In this document: positions 1 through 7,759 of the stretch, piece after piece | How positions within the stretch are numbered: the stretch's first letter is position 1 | How the letters are laid out: every line of letters starts with the position of its first letter | Source of the DNA: DASWUD01 sp036401755 | GTDB taxonomy: Bacteria > Pseudomonadota > Gammaproteobacteria > Thiohalomonadales > Thiohalomonadaceae | Direction of reading: 5' to 3' | NCBI GenBank assembly: GCA_036401755.1 | Contig: DASWUD010000153.1 | Span: forward strand, 1 to 12,079 | Length of the DNA stretch: 12,079 nucleotides | Translations under genes and position numbers: made by a program | Notes under the pieces: model-generated | What the model was told of the DNA's origin: nothing | Database searches by the model: none | The model's input: only the letters and a program-made list of their open reading frames with translations

Positions 1-162
1 GATTGCGGCGACGAGATACGCCGCACCGACGCCTCGGGAAATTATTGCGCTTCGCATATCGGCTGCAGTTCGGGCTGCGGCGGCGATTCCGGCGGCAGCG
101 GGTCTGAGGGAGGGGGCAGTGACAGCGGCTGTGGGGGAGGATGTGGCGGCGGCGGGGATTGA
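1..162 (+). CDS. C-terminal end of a Gly/Ser/Cys-rich protein (5' truncated)
   Basis: Frame 1 is open from the window edge to a TGA at 160-162, giving 53 residues. The start lies outside the window. The visible part is dominated by Gly, Ser and Cys, with several Gly-Cys-Gly-Gly units near the end and a final Gly-Asp. Such low-complexity Cys/Gly tails occur at the C-terminus of several unrelated envelope proteins, so the family cannot be named. It converges on folD with about 90 bases between the two stops. That the frame is coding is an inference from its clear Cys/Gly pattern and uninterrupted reading. Confidence 0.55.
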   Translation, partial: DCGDEIRRTDASGNYCASHIGCSSGCGGDSGGSGSEGGGSDSGCGGGCGGGGD

Positions 163-196
163 TAGCGTCCCGCTGTGCCATCCATGGCATTCATTC

Positions 197-218
197 AAGG
201 CTGAATCATTGCAGCCTT
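197..218. terminator. possible hairpin between convergent genes
   Basis: AAGGCTG (197-203) and CAGCCTT (212-218) form a 7-bp stem with an 8-base loop between the convergent stop codons of the Gly/Cys-rich gene and folD. There is no T-run on either side, so intrinsic termination is doubtful. Confidence 0.25.
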
Positions 219-251
219 ATCCGATTCGAGTAGCGCGTCAATCTCGCTGCC

Positions 252-1106
252 CTAATCAGCTCGCCGTTCGCAGGCATCAATGGTGTTCTGCAGCAGCACG
301 GCGCGGGTCATCGGTCCCACGCCACCCGGTACCGGGGTGATCCAGCCGGCCTGTTGCGCAGCGGCCTGGTAGTCGACATCACCCACCAGGCGACCGTCGG
401 CCAGACGGTTGATGCCCACGTCGATGACGATGGCGCCGGGTTTGATCCAGTCGCCCTTCACCAGCGCCGGTTTGCCCACGCCCACCACCACCAGATCGGC
501 ACGGCGCACCTTCTCTTCGAGATCACGCGTCGCGCTGTGACAGACGGTGACGGTGCAACCGGCCAGCAGTAACTCCAGCGCCATGGGACGGCCAACGATG
601 TTGGAGGCACCCACCACCACCGCATCGAGCCCCTTGAGCGGCTGGCCGGTGCGCTCCAGCAGGATCATCACGCCGCGCGGCGTACAGGGGCGCAGCAGCG
701 GCATGCGCAGGGCAAGGCGGCCCACGTTGTAGGGGTGGAAACCATCCACATCCTTCTCGGGATCGATGCGCTCGATGACGGTCTCGGTATTGATGTGTTT
801 GGGCAGTGGCAACTGCACCAGAATGCCATCGACCTCGGGATCGGCGTTCAGCTCATCGATGATCGCCAGCAGCTTTTCCTGAGGGGTATCGGCGGGGAGG
901 TCGTGGGCAATGGAGCGGATCCCCACCTCCAGACAGTCCTTGCGCTTGTGAGAGACATAGACCTCAGAGGCCGGGTCGCTGCCGACCAGGATGACCGCGA
1001 GGCCAGGGGCACGTTTCCTCTGGGCTTTACGGGCGTCAATGCGTTGTTTGATCTCTTGGCGGATCTGCGCGGAGACGGCCTTGCCGTCGATGATCTGGGC
1101 GGTCAT
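252..1106 (-). CDS. folD: Bifunctional methylenetetrahydrofolate dehydrogenase / methenyltetrahydrofolate cyclohydrolase FolD
   Basis: The 284-residue length is that of typical FolD. The enzyme oxidises 5,10-methylene-THF to methenyl-THF with NADP and hydrolyses it to 10-formyl-THF in cytosolic one-carbon metabolism. Visible signatures are YVSHKRKDC, with the catalytic Tyr50 and Lys54 at the positions known for the family; DGILVQLPLP; the PCTPRGV substrate loop; the Rossmann segment VVVGASNIVGRP; VIDVGINR; and the closing TPVPGGVGPMTRAVLLQNT. The ATG at 1104-1106 gives the standard N-terminus (MTAQIIDGK). A weak GGA lies about 10 bases before it. The gene is divergent from the tRNA cluster, with about 190 bases between them. 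folD beside tRNA genes is a known arrangement in gammaproteobacteria. Confidence 0.97.
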   Translation of the reverse strand: MTAQIIDGKAVSAQIRQEIKQRIDARKAQRKRAPGLAVILVGSDPASEVYVSHKRKDCLEVGIRSIAHDLPADTPQEKLLAIIDELNADPEVDGILVQLPLPKHINTETVIERIDPEKDVDGFHPYNVGRLALRMPLLRPCTPRGVMILLERTGQPLKGLDAVVVGASNIVGRPMALELLLAGCTVTVCHSATRDLEEKVRRADLVVVGVGKPALVKGDWIKPGAIVIDVGINRLADGRLVGDVDYQAAAQQAGWITPVPGGVGPMTRAVLLQNTIDACERRAD

Positions 1107-1221
1107 GAGTGAGAAATCCGATGAAAAATTAGGGGGCTATTTTCTCATGGCAGCGCTGGCTGCGCCAAGGGCGGCTGTAACTGTCAGCCAAAGAACATAT
1201 ACTGTTTTACGCCCTGACCTG

Positions 1222-1250
1222 TTGACCGTTAAGGGCGTGATGCGTATCAT
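1222..1250 (+). promoter_or_regulatory. sigma-70 promoter of the tRNA-Pro/Arg/His operon
   Basis: TTGACC (1222-1227) and TATCAT (1245-1250) are separated by exactly 17 bases. They are followed by a GC-rich discriminator (CGCCGC), the type found at stringently controlled stable-RNA promoters. tRNA-Pro begins 48 bases after the -10 box. Confidence 0.75.
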
Positions 1251-1297
1251 CGCCGCTTCGCTCACACCGGCTCCATAGAGTGGCGAAGATGAACTCT

Positions 1298-1374
1298 CGG
1301 GGTATAGCGCAGCCCGGTAGCGCACCTGCTTTGGGAGCAGGCTGTCGGGGGTTCAAATCCCTCTACCCCGACCA
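1298..1374 (+). tRNA. tRNA-Pro(TGG)
   Basis: This is a 77-base cloverleaf with a perfect 7-bp acceptor stem (CGGGGTA / TACCCCG), an A discriminator and encoded CCA. The anticodon arm CCTGC-TTTGGGA-GCAGG puts TGG at 1332-1334, and the T-loop is GTTCAAATC. It is the first gene of a three-tRNA operon. Confidence 0.97.
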
Positions 1375-1414
1375 ATTTCTGGTCAAGTGGCGGGACGATA
1401 GGCCCGGTCGAAAT

Positions 1415-1491
1415 GCGCCCGTAGCTCATCTGGATAGAGCATCGGCCTTCTAAGCCGAGGGTAGCAGGTTCGAGTCCTGCCGGGCGCGCCA
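1415..1491 (+). tRNA. tRNA-Arg(TCT)
   Basis: The acceptor stem GCGCCCG / CGGGCGC is perfect, with a G discriminator and encoded CCA. The anticodon arm TCGGC-CTTCTAA-GCCGA puts TCT at 1449-1451. It lies 40 bases after tRNA-Pro and 34 before tRNA-His, so the three are probably cut from one transcript. Confidence 0.97.
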
Positions 1492-1525
1492 ATTACAGCG
1501 CGATTGCCGGTGTCGCAGTTTCAAT

Positions 1526-1602
1526 GGTGGACGTAGCTCAGTCGGTAGAGTCCTGGATTGTGATTCCAGTTGTCGTGGGTTCGAGTCCCATCGTCCACCC
1601 CA
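1526..1602 (+). tRNA. tRNA-His(GTG)
   Basis: The acceptor stem GTGGACG / CGTCCAC carries the histidine-specific extra G at position -1 (1526) opposite the C discriminator (1599), followed by encoded CCA. The anticodon arm CTGGA-TTGTGAT-TCCAG puts GTG at 1560-1562. The D-stem has a G-U closing pair (GCTC / GAGT), which is tolerable. Confidence 0.97.
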
Positions 1603-1611
1603 TATATGATC

Positions 1612-1642
1612 ATACAAAACCGGCAATTAGCCGGTTTTGTAT
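1612..1642 (+). terminator. hairpin ending the tRNA-Pro/Arg/His operon
   Basis: ACAAAACCGGC (1614-1624) pairs perfectly with GCCGGTTTTGT (1630-1640) across an AATTA loop, and outer A-T pairs extend the stem. It begins 10 bases after the CCA of tRNA-His. The descending arm carries TTTT inside the stem and is followed by ATTTTC, so it probably serves as a rho-independent terminator. Confidence 0.8.
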
Positions 1643-1689
1643 TTTCAGAACCTCCCGCTGTCTACTCCCGATTACCTCTTTTTACTGGC

Positions 1690-1723
1690 CCCAAATTTTT
1701 CCCATGTACTTGCGAGTACATGG
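1690..1723. repeat. CCCAAATTTTTCCC motif abutting a 9-bp inverted repeat
   Basis: CCATGTACT (1702-1710) and AGTACATGG (1715-1723) form a perfect 9-bp stem with a TGCG loop. It directly follows CCCAAATTTTTCCC (1690-1703). The latter motif, together with ACTCCCGATT (1664-1673), recurs in the same order after the tRNA-Leu gene at 7735-7759. No T-run follows the hairpin, so its role is unknown. Confidence 0.4.
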
Positions 1724-1752
1724 TTGCCTGGGGGGCCCGCTTAAGCTCGTTT

Positions 1753-1935
1753 TTACTCCTCCGCTGGGTGAGGTGACTTCAGGTAAAACTGGCAAACCTT
1801 CCACTGTGCGTAGACGGCGTCATCGAGCACCGTCCCTTCCGGCAGGAGGTTTTCGAAGAAACGCCGCGCTGACCGGTTTTCCCCGTCTTCCTTGATGCTC
1901 AGCCAGCTCATAGCCCTGGTGATGGCGCGGGCAGT
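1753..1935 (-). pseudogene. remnant of a HipA-type kinase (N-terminal domain fragment)
   Basis: On the minus strand, the frame from 1935 to the TAA at 1753-1755 is open. An ATG at 1909-1911 would give 52 residues. It contains RRFFENLLPEG followed by LDDA, which I recognise as the characteristic N-terminal segment of HipA-family serine/threonine kinases (toxins of HipBA modules; full length about 400-440 residues). The residues after LDDA no longer resemble HipA, and no kinase domain or hipB partner is present. There is no convincing ribosome site. I read it as a decayed toxin fragment; a chance resemblance of this short segment is possible. Confidence 0.4.
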
Positions 1936-1965
1936 TCAATCATGCTAAACGAGGGAGGGCAGCAT

Positions 1966-1991
1966 AAAAAAACGCCGGCACAGGGCCGGCG
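1966..1991 (-). terminator. rho-independent terminator of the copper receptor gene
   Basis: Read on the minus strand, CGCCGGC, a 5-base loop and GCCGGCG are followed directly by seven T. This GC-rich 7-bp stem begins 26 bases after the receptor stop codon. Confidence 0.9.
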
Positions 1992-2017
1992 TGAAGTACT
2001 GCAAAACGAGCAGCAGG

Positions 2018-4351
2018 TTAGAACTTGACGTTCACCCCGGCATAGATCGAACGGCCCATACCAGGGACCGGGGTGCCCCAGGCCACATCGGTTCCGGACA
2101 TGGTCTTGCCCTGACCGAGGTAGGCTCCGCCCAGCGGGTGGTTGTAGAGGCGGTCGAGGAGGTTTTCGATGCCGACATCGAAGCGCGCCTGTTTCCATGC
2201 GTAACTGCTGCGCAGGTGGAGCAGGCCATAGCCTGCGGTCTCCATCTCATTGCGGGTCTCCGATACATCCGTCTTGGCATCCACCCCTTCGGCTTCGATG
2301 GTGTTGGTCCAGTTGCTCAGGCGCTGCTTGATGGCCAGTTTCGCGTTGAGCGGCATGATGTTGTAGAGATTGTCACCCGTGGCGCGGTTTTCGCCATGCA
2401 CATAATTCACCAGGCCGGTCGTGGTGAAGCTGCCGTACCGGGTGTTTTCCGCCAACGGGTAGTGACCGGAGATGTCCACCCCGTAGATACGTGCGGTCTG
2501 GTTGACAAACTTGAGGTAGACAAAGCTGTCGGTGGCGGTGAGGTTGGCGGTATTGCAGACCGCCATGCTCGTCATCAGCGTATCGCTCGGGCCGCAACGC
2601 TCGGCATCGATGTAGTCGCTGACGTGGGTGAAGTAGGGGGTTACCGCTATTCCCCACGCTTTCTGCGCGGCGTCGTGCCAGTCGAAGGTGGCGCTTACGG
2701 TATGGGCCACCTCGGGACGCAACTCGAGATTGCCGACATAACCATTACCATCGCCGCTCCAGTTGATCATGCGCATGGCCATGCCGCCGGTCGACCAGGT
2801 GTAGCGTTCGTAGAGATTGGGGGAACGGGTCTTGCGGGCGTAGCCGAGCTCGACGGTACGTTGTGCGTCTGGCGTGAAGCGGGCCAGCGTGGTCAGGTCG
2901 AAATTGTGATCGGTATCCGCGCGGTCGGCGGCGTTGAAGGCGGCAGCTTCGGCATCATAGCTGGTGTTGTAGCCTTGCACCTCGCCGGTATTCATATCCA
3001 CCTTTTCGTAGCGCAAGCCGATCTGGGTCAACCATTGCTGTTTCCACTGCGCTTCCCATTCGCTAAAGAGGGCCAGACGATCACGCTCGCCGTCGTGGAT
3101 GTTCCAGAAGGTATCGGGCCACATCCCCTTGCCGGAGGGATCCCACCAATCATCCAGCCGGTAGTTCTGGGCCTCGGTGCCGACACGAACCAGATCGCGT
3201 GCCGACAGCGAAAGGTCACCCTTGATCATCAGCCCGCTGTTGTTACCCTCGGTATCCATCGGCATGCCCGCGGCACACCCTGTCATGCCACCGCTCGGGG
3301 TGCAGGGAATGCCGTCTTTGGCGGGAGTCGCGCCGTACCAATAGAGCTTGTCATCGAAGAACTGCATCTTGTGGCGGGTATGTTCATGATAAACACGCGC
3401 CTCCATATCGCCCCAGCCGTATTGCCCCTCGTAGCGCAGATTGGTTTGCGTGCTGTCATTGCCGGTCATATCCATGCGCTGGTTCGGATAGCCCTGATAG
3501 GGGATATCCTGCTTGCCCAGCTTCAGTTCGACCAGGTGGTTTTCCTGACGCATGCCCAGGGCGAGCGATTGATTGGTTGTTTTGTACATGGTGGAGCCAA
3601 CCTCATCACTCTCAAGGACACGATCACCCACGTCATTGACATAACTGTCGGTCTTGAAATCACCCCCCGCCTTGTAGTCGTTGGCTTCGGCGGTCGAGCC
3701 GCGGTAGCTGAGGCTCAGCGATTCACTGGCGAGCGTGGCGGCCAGGTTGCCGCCGCGGGCCTCACCGTTGCTGCGATAAAACGCACCTACCTCACCCTCG
3801 TGCAGCACGCCTTCCCCCGCCTTGGCAAATGGCGGGGCGGGAGACTCCACCTGGATCGTGCTGCCGATGCTGTCACCGCCTAGGCTGACCGGCGTAATGC
3901 CGGCGAACACCTTGGCGCTTTCGACGTTGGTGGGATCGACGTAGGAGAGCGGCGGGTTCATGTGGTTGCCGCAGGCGGAGATCAGATCCATACCGTCAAC
4001 CTTGATGCGCAGGCGATCATCGGCCAGACCGTGAACGACGGGCAGACTGGAGACCCCTCCCGCGCCCTGAAGGTTGAGGCCCGGCACGTTGCGCAGCAGG
4101 CTGGCGCTGTCGCTGGTGGCGGGGCGCAGGGCGCGCGCCGTTTCCGGGTCGACATCGGCACGGTTTTCGGGTTGGCTGTCGCTCAGTGCGGGTGCCGTGA
4201 CGGAGACGTTCGGCAGCTGTGCCTCGGCAACAGCTGGGGTTGCGGAATCGCTTACTGGTGGTGCTTCTTCAGCGAAGGCGGTGCCGTGGGCCAAGGCGGC
4301 CACCAGTGTGGCAAGCAATGTACGTCGATGGCGGAGCGGAAAGTGGGTCAT
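2018..4351 (-). CDS. TonB-dependent outer-membrane receptor, probably for copper (OprC/NosA type)
   Basis: This 777-residue protein has a signal peptide (residues 1-27, cleaved after AFA), a TonB-box-like LPNVSVTAP near residue 47, a plug domain (about 70-170) and a beta-barrel ending in Phe, as outer-membrane barrels do. The plug carries SACGNHMNPP, in which Cys127 and Met131 form the CxxxM arrangement known to bind copper in OprC. Two putative extracellular loops hold Cys pairs with Met (Cys350/Cys359 with Met356, 363, 365; Cys586/Cys599 with Met593, 596), and Met524/526/528 are clustered. I chose the ATG at 4349-4351 over the one at 4381 because AAGGA lies 7 bases before it and the signal peptide then starts correctly. 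It stands alone on its strand, with its own terminator and a sigma-54-like promoter. The copper substrate is inferred from the motif and the neighbouring PCuAC gene. Confidence 0.9.
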   Translation of the reverse strand: MTHFPLRHRRTLLATLVAALAHGTAFAEEAPPVSDSATPAVAEAQLPNVSVTAPALSDSQPENRADVDPETARALRPATSDSASLLRNVPGLNLQGAGGVSSLPVVHGLADDRLRIKVDGMDLISACGNHMNPPLSYVDPTNVESAKVFAGITPVSLGGDSIGSTIQVESPAPPFAKAGEGVLHEGEVGAFYRSNGEARGGNLAATLASESLSLSYRGSTAEANDYKAGGDFKTDSYVNDVGDRVLESDEVGSTMYKTTNQSLALGMRQENHLVELKLGKQDIPYQGYPNQRMDMTGNDSTQTNLRYEGQYGWGDMEARVYHEHTRHKMQFFDDKLYWYGATPAKDGIPCTPSGGMTGCAAGMPMDTEGNNSGLMIKGDLSLSARDLVRVGTEAQNYRLDDWWDPSGKGMWPDTFWNIHDGERDRLALFSEWEAQWKQQWLTQIGLRYEKVDMNTGEVQGYNTSYDAEAAAFNAADRADTDHNFDLTTLARFTPDAQRTVELGYARKTRSPNLYERYTWSTGGMAMRMINWSGDGNGYVGNLELRPEVAHTVSATFDWHDAAQKAWGIAVTPYFTHVSDYIDAERCGPSDTLMTSMAVCNTANLTATDSFVYLKFVNQTARIYGVDISGHYPLAENTRYGSFTTTGLVNYVHGENRATGDNLYNIMPLNAKLAIKQRLSNWTNTIEAEGVDAKTDVSETRNEMETAGYGLLHLRSSYAWKQARFDVGIENLLDRLYNHPLGGAYLGQGKTMSGTDVAWGTPVPGMGRSIYAGVNVKF

Positions 4352-4392
4352 GCTAGGTTCCTTGGTAGAGTTGTTAAGCATTCATGGGCGAA

Positions 4393-4410
4393 GTGCAAAT
4401 GCCGTTCCAG
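4393..4410 (-). promoter_or_regulatory. sigma-54 promoter of the copper receptor gene
   Basis: On the minus strand the sequence reads CTGGAACG, GCAT, TTGCAC. GG (4408-4407) and GC (4396-4395) are exactly 10 bases apart. Against the consensus TGGCACG-N4-TTGCA only one position of the core differs. Transcription would begin near 4383, leaving a leader of about 32 bases before the ATG at 4351. A sigma-54 activator gene lies in the same block at 5649-6599. Confidence 0.75.
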
Positions 4411-4476
4411 TACGTGTGGGACTTGGGCATCAATGACTTATCTCATCTATTCATCGTTATGTTGGTGAAAGGGTGT

Positions 4477-4505
4477 GTCATTCCACGCACTGTGGGTGAA
4501 ATGAC
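4477..4505. promoter_or_regulatory. imperfect palindrome at enhancer distance
   Basis: GTCATT-CCAC (4477-4486) and GTGG (4493-4496) plus AATGAC (4500-4505) form a dyad centred near 4491. That is about 108 bases upstream of the predicted sigma-54 start of the receptor gene, where activator sites of this class usually lie. GTGTCATTT recurs as a half-site at about 4737-4745. Binding by the nearby regulator is inference. Confidence 0.45.
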
Positions 4506-4803
4506 GATGAGGTACAGAACCAAGTCTCCCTAGGCTCAAGCCAAATAAAAATTTGACCATTGTTAGCCCCGGTCGCTTTAACCTCATTTATTGATGGACG
4601 ACTACACCACGATAAATACAGCAGACTCTACCAGCACCGCCAGGCCGTTGGTCGCGGCATTTTGTCACATCGCCTTGCCTGCCCAGGCTATGCTCAGTGT
4701 CCTGCCATCTGCGTGATGAGATAGAAAACGTATGATCGTGTCATTTGCCATAGGCTCGTGTGTGTAACCCAAACGCACCTGTGTGTTTTCAAAAGGTTAT
4801 GTT

Positions 4804-4820
4804 CTGGCATGTTCGATGCA
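4804..4820 (+). promoter_or_regulatory. possible second sigma-54 site toward the PCuAC gene
   Basis: CTGGCATG, TTCG, ATGCA: GG (4806-4807) and GC (4818-4819) are 10 bases apart and the flanks resemble the consensus. It would start a transcript near 4831 with a leader of about 250 bases, which is long, so this site is less convincing than the one for the receptor. Confidence 0.35.
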
Positions 4821-5023
4821 CAATGAAGTTGGCTCCACTGCTCATTGATGAACGACACATTGCTTAGTGAGGGGCCACCGGAGCTGTCGAGTTAATGAGC
4901 GTGTTAACTTGAGCCGCTGCGGATGAACGACGCTGTCTTTGGTCGGGATGCAAGAGAGAGGGGCGTCGCCCGTTACTGGCTCGCAATATGACTACTCGTC
5001 TAAGCCAGGTTGCCTTCGGTTGT

Positions 5024-5057
5024 TGATGATTTGATATCATCACACCATTGTTAGAAT
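5024..5057 (+). promoter_or_regulatory. sigma-70 promoter with overlapping operator-like inverted repeat before PCuAC
   Basis: TGTTAGAAT (5049-5057) is an extended -10 box (TGnTATAAT type, one mismatch). Directly upstream, TGATGAT (5024-5030) and ATCATCA (5036-5042) form a perfect 7-bp inverted repeat around TTGAT, covering the -35 region. The start would fall near 5064, about 20 bases before the GTG start codon. The position of the repeat suggests a bound regulator. Confidence 0.5.
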
Positions 5058-5084
5058 GTTATTAACTCTATTGAGGAGCTGCAC

Positions 5085-5579
5085 GTGAACTTGATGTTTA
5101 AAGCTGTTCTTGCCTTTGTTCTGATGGTGCTGGCTTCGCTCGCAGCGGCGGCCGAGGGTGGCCTCGTCGTGGAAAATGCCTGGATCCGCGAGGCCCCGCC
5201 CGGAGCCCGTGCCATGGCCGGTTACATGGTGGTGAAGAACCACGGCACCAGTGACAAGGTGCTGGTGGGGGCCGCCAGCGATGCCTTCGGCGAGGTGATG
5301 CTGCACCGCACCATCATCGAAGAGGGCATGGCCAAGATGGTCCACCAGATGGCGATCACCATTCCCGCCAAGGGCGAGGTGACCTTCGAACCCAACGGTT
5401 ACCACGTGATGCTGATGGCGCCGAAAAAGCCGCTCAAGGCAGGCGACAAGGTGGAGATCACCCTGATGTTCAAGGATGGTGAAACCGTGAAGGTGGTGCA
5501 CGAGGTGCGCGCCGCGCCGGCGCCCCAGTCCATGAATGACGGCATGGACCACGGTGCCATGAGCCATCATCACCACTGA
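5085..5579 (+). CDS. PCuAC-type periplasmic copper chaperone
   Basis: The protein has 164 residues with a signal peptide (about 1-23, ending in SLAAAA). It matches the PCuAC (DUF461) copper-binding signature H(M)X10MX21HXM exactly: His74, Met85, His107 and Met109. Family members bind Cu(I) in the periplasm and deliver it to the CuA centre of cytochrome c oxidase, often with a Sco protein. A C-terminal tail rich in Met and His (MNDGMDHGAM, then four His) adds possible metal ligands. The GTG at 5085 is chosen because GAGGAG lies six bases before it; the ATG at 5094 would be too far. It is monocistronic, convergent with the sigma-54 regulator, and shares a two-way terminator with it. Confidence 0.95.
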   Translation: MNLMFKAVLAFVLMVLASLAAAAEGGLVVENAWIREAPPGARAMAGYMVVKNHGTSDKVLVGAASDAFGEVMLHRTIIEEGMAKMVHQMAITIPAKGEVTFEPNGYHVMLMAPKKPLKAGDKVEITLMFKDGETVKVVHEVRAAPAPQSMNDGMDHGAMSHHHH

Positions 5580-5596
5580 TTGCGCTGAAAACAAAA

Positions 5597-5628
5597 GGCC
5601 GATGGTGGTTCACCATCGGCCTTTTTTT
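5597..5628. terminator. bidirectional terminator between PCuAC and the sigma-54 activator
   Basis: GGCCGATGGTG and CACCATCGGCC form an 11-bp perfect stem with a 3-base loop, followed by seven T on the plus strand and preceded by AAAA, which gives a T-run on the minus strand. It lies between two convergent genes and should serve both. Confidence 0.93.
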
Positions 5629-5648
5629 ATGGCTGGCTCCAGGAGAGC

Positions 5649-6595
<947 letters not shown>

Positions 6596-6599
<4 letters not shown>

Positions 6600-7369
6600 T
6601 GAATGCATTCCACAGGTTGTTGTTTGTTGGAGAAGGGCCCCAGGTGGTGGAGCTGGTTGGGGAAGAGCACGCCGGCCAGCGCCATTGCGATCACGACTGC
6701 CCCGGCCATGCGCCTGGCGACAGGACGGCGCGCCAGGCCCATCATCTGACGGGCAAGGATACCGGCTCCGGTCATCGCCGGTAAAGTACCTACCCCGAAC
6801 GCGGTCATGTAGAAGGCCCCGGCGAGCGCATCGCCGCTGGTGACGGTCAACAACAGCGCGGTGTAGACCAGACCGCACGGCAGCCACCCCCAAATCATGC
6901 CGTAGAGGAGTGCCTGGAGCGGGTGGCGCACCGGCAGCAGCTTGCGCCCAAAAGGCTCGATGCGGCGCCAGAGCGGTTCACCGAGTCGCTCAATGCGGGC
7001 AAAGCGGGGGAACCAGCCGGCCAGATAGAGGCCGACCCCGGTCATCATCAGTGCGGCGCCCACCTGGATGAGCAGATACCCCACGCGGGGACTGATGAGA
7101 GCGAAGAGCGAGCCACCGAGCGAGCCGAGCAACGCACCGGCGAGGGCGTAGCTCGCAATGCGTCCCAGGTTGTAGGCGAAGAGGAATTGTCCCAGGCGTC
7201 CCCGCTGCTGGCGCACTTCGGCGGGCAGGCTGAAGGTGAGGGCACCCATAATGCCGCCACACATGCCCAGGCAGTGCAGGGTACTGAACAGGCCGATGAG
7301 CAGGGGCGCGATGAGATAGCTGAATTCCAACACAACAGTCCGGTTATTTGATGCAACCGATAATAACAT
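6596..7369 (-). CDS. Sulfite exporter TauE/SafE-family (DsbD/CcdA-like) inner-membrane protein
   Basis: This 257-residue polytopic membrane protein has six or so hydrophobic segments. Segment one carries LHCLGMCGG (His32, Cys33, Met36, Cys37) and a later one LPCGL (Cys165). A Cys in the first helix and one in a Pro-Cys-Gly motif halfway are hallmarks of the DsbD/CcdA-like transmembrane family, to which this COG2836-type group belongs. Relatives often lie in loci for cbb3 oxidase or copper handling, which agrees with the PCuAC and copper receptor neighbours. The stop overlaps the activator start by ATGA, so the two form an operon. The ATG at 7369 has only a weak upstream GAAAG; a start at GTG 7333 would still keep all membrane segments. 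The exact substrate is unknown. Confidence 0.85.
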
Positions 7370-7399
7370 GGCCGCTTTCGATGAAGTGCTGCGAGGGGG

Positions 7400-7428
7400 T
7401 TGATCACTCCGCCGGTTTCTGGTTAAAT
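7400..7428 (+). promoter_or_regulatory. sigma-70 promoter of tRNA-Lys
   Basis: TTGATC (7400-7405) and TTAAAT (7423-7428) are 17 bases apart, followed by a GC-rich stretch (GCGCGC) and the tRNA 13 bases after the -10 box. It faces away from the TauE/SafE-like gene. Confidence 0.65.
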
Positions 7429-7441
7429 TGCGCGCTTCTTG

Positions 7442-7517
<76 letters not shown>

Positions 7518-7592
7518 ATTTCTCTCCCTCAGTTTATTTTCAAAGTTCAGCGCTCCACCGCATGAGCCAGTTTCTGCCGCGCTGGATGCATG

Positions 7593-7598
7593 TATAAT
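7593..7598 (+). promoter_or_regulatory. consensus -10 box before tRNA-Leu
   Basis: A perfect TATAAT ends 11 bases before tRNA-Leu. Only a poor -35 (TTTCTG at 7571-7576, 16-base spacer) is visible, so tRNA-Leu may also be read from the tRNA-Lys promoter. Confidence 0.5.
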
Positions 7599-7609
7599 CC
7601 CTCACCCAT

Positions 7610-7694
7610 GCGAAAGTGGCGGAATTGGTAGACGCACTGGATTTAGGTTCCAGCGGGGCAACCCGTAAGAGTTCGAGTCTCTTCTTTCGCACCA
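7610..7694 (+). tRNA. tRNA-Leu(TAG)
   Basis: An 85-base class II tRNA with acceptor GCGAAAG / CTTTCGC, an A discriminator and encoded CCA. The anticodon arm CTGGA-TTTAGGT-TCCAG puts TAG at 7644-7646. A variable arm (CGGGGCAACCCG region) of leucine type precedes the T-arm. Confidence 0.96.
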
Positions 7695-7734
7695 TCTAAA
7701 CTCAGCAAGTCAGCGTCGCGCGCAATCCATAAGC

Positions 7735-7759
7735 ACTCCCGATTTGCCCAAATTTTCCC
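7735..7759. repeat. second copy of the ACTCCCGATT / CCCAAATTTTCCC motif pair
   Basis: ACTCCCGATT (7735-7744) is followed by CCCAAATTTTCCC (7747-7759). The same two motifs in the same order occur at 1664-1673 and 1690-1703, with a 16-base spacer instead of 2. Both copies lie shortly after a tRNA cluster. Confidence 0.45.

Larger units (their letters stand above)
4411..5023. other. long divergent intergenic region of the copper block
   Basis: About 700 bases separate the receptor from the PCuAC gene on the other strand. I find no gene I can support. A 40-codon frame at 4594-4716 (+) has no ribosome site and no recognisable content. The region holds the sigma-54-like sites and the palindrome listed separately. 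Its length fits looping regulation by a sigma-54 activator. Confidence 0.6.

Noticed and set aside
1991..3883. Long 630-codon frame on the plus strand opposite the copper receptor
   Set aside because: It is the antisense shadow of the high-GC receptor gene. It has no signal, domain or ribosome site, while the minus-strand frame has a clear family, signal peptide, promoter and terminator.
4594..4716. 40-codon frame in the copper intergenic region
   Set aside because: No ribosome site, no recognisable content, and it lies within the presumed regulatory region.
5040..5594. 184-codon minus-strand frame opposite PCuAC
   Set aside because: Rich in His and Val as expected for a complement shadow. 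The plus strand has the exact PCuAC motif and ribosome site.
6600..6893. N-terminal extension of the sigma-54 activator in frame with it (98 more residues)
   Set aside because: It lies wholly inside the TauE/SafE-like gene in another frame, is rich in Arg and Gly like a shadow frame, and the ATGA overlap gives a natural start at 6599.
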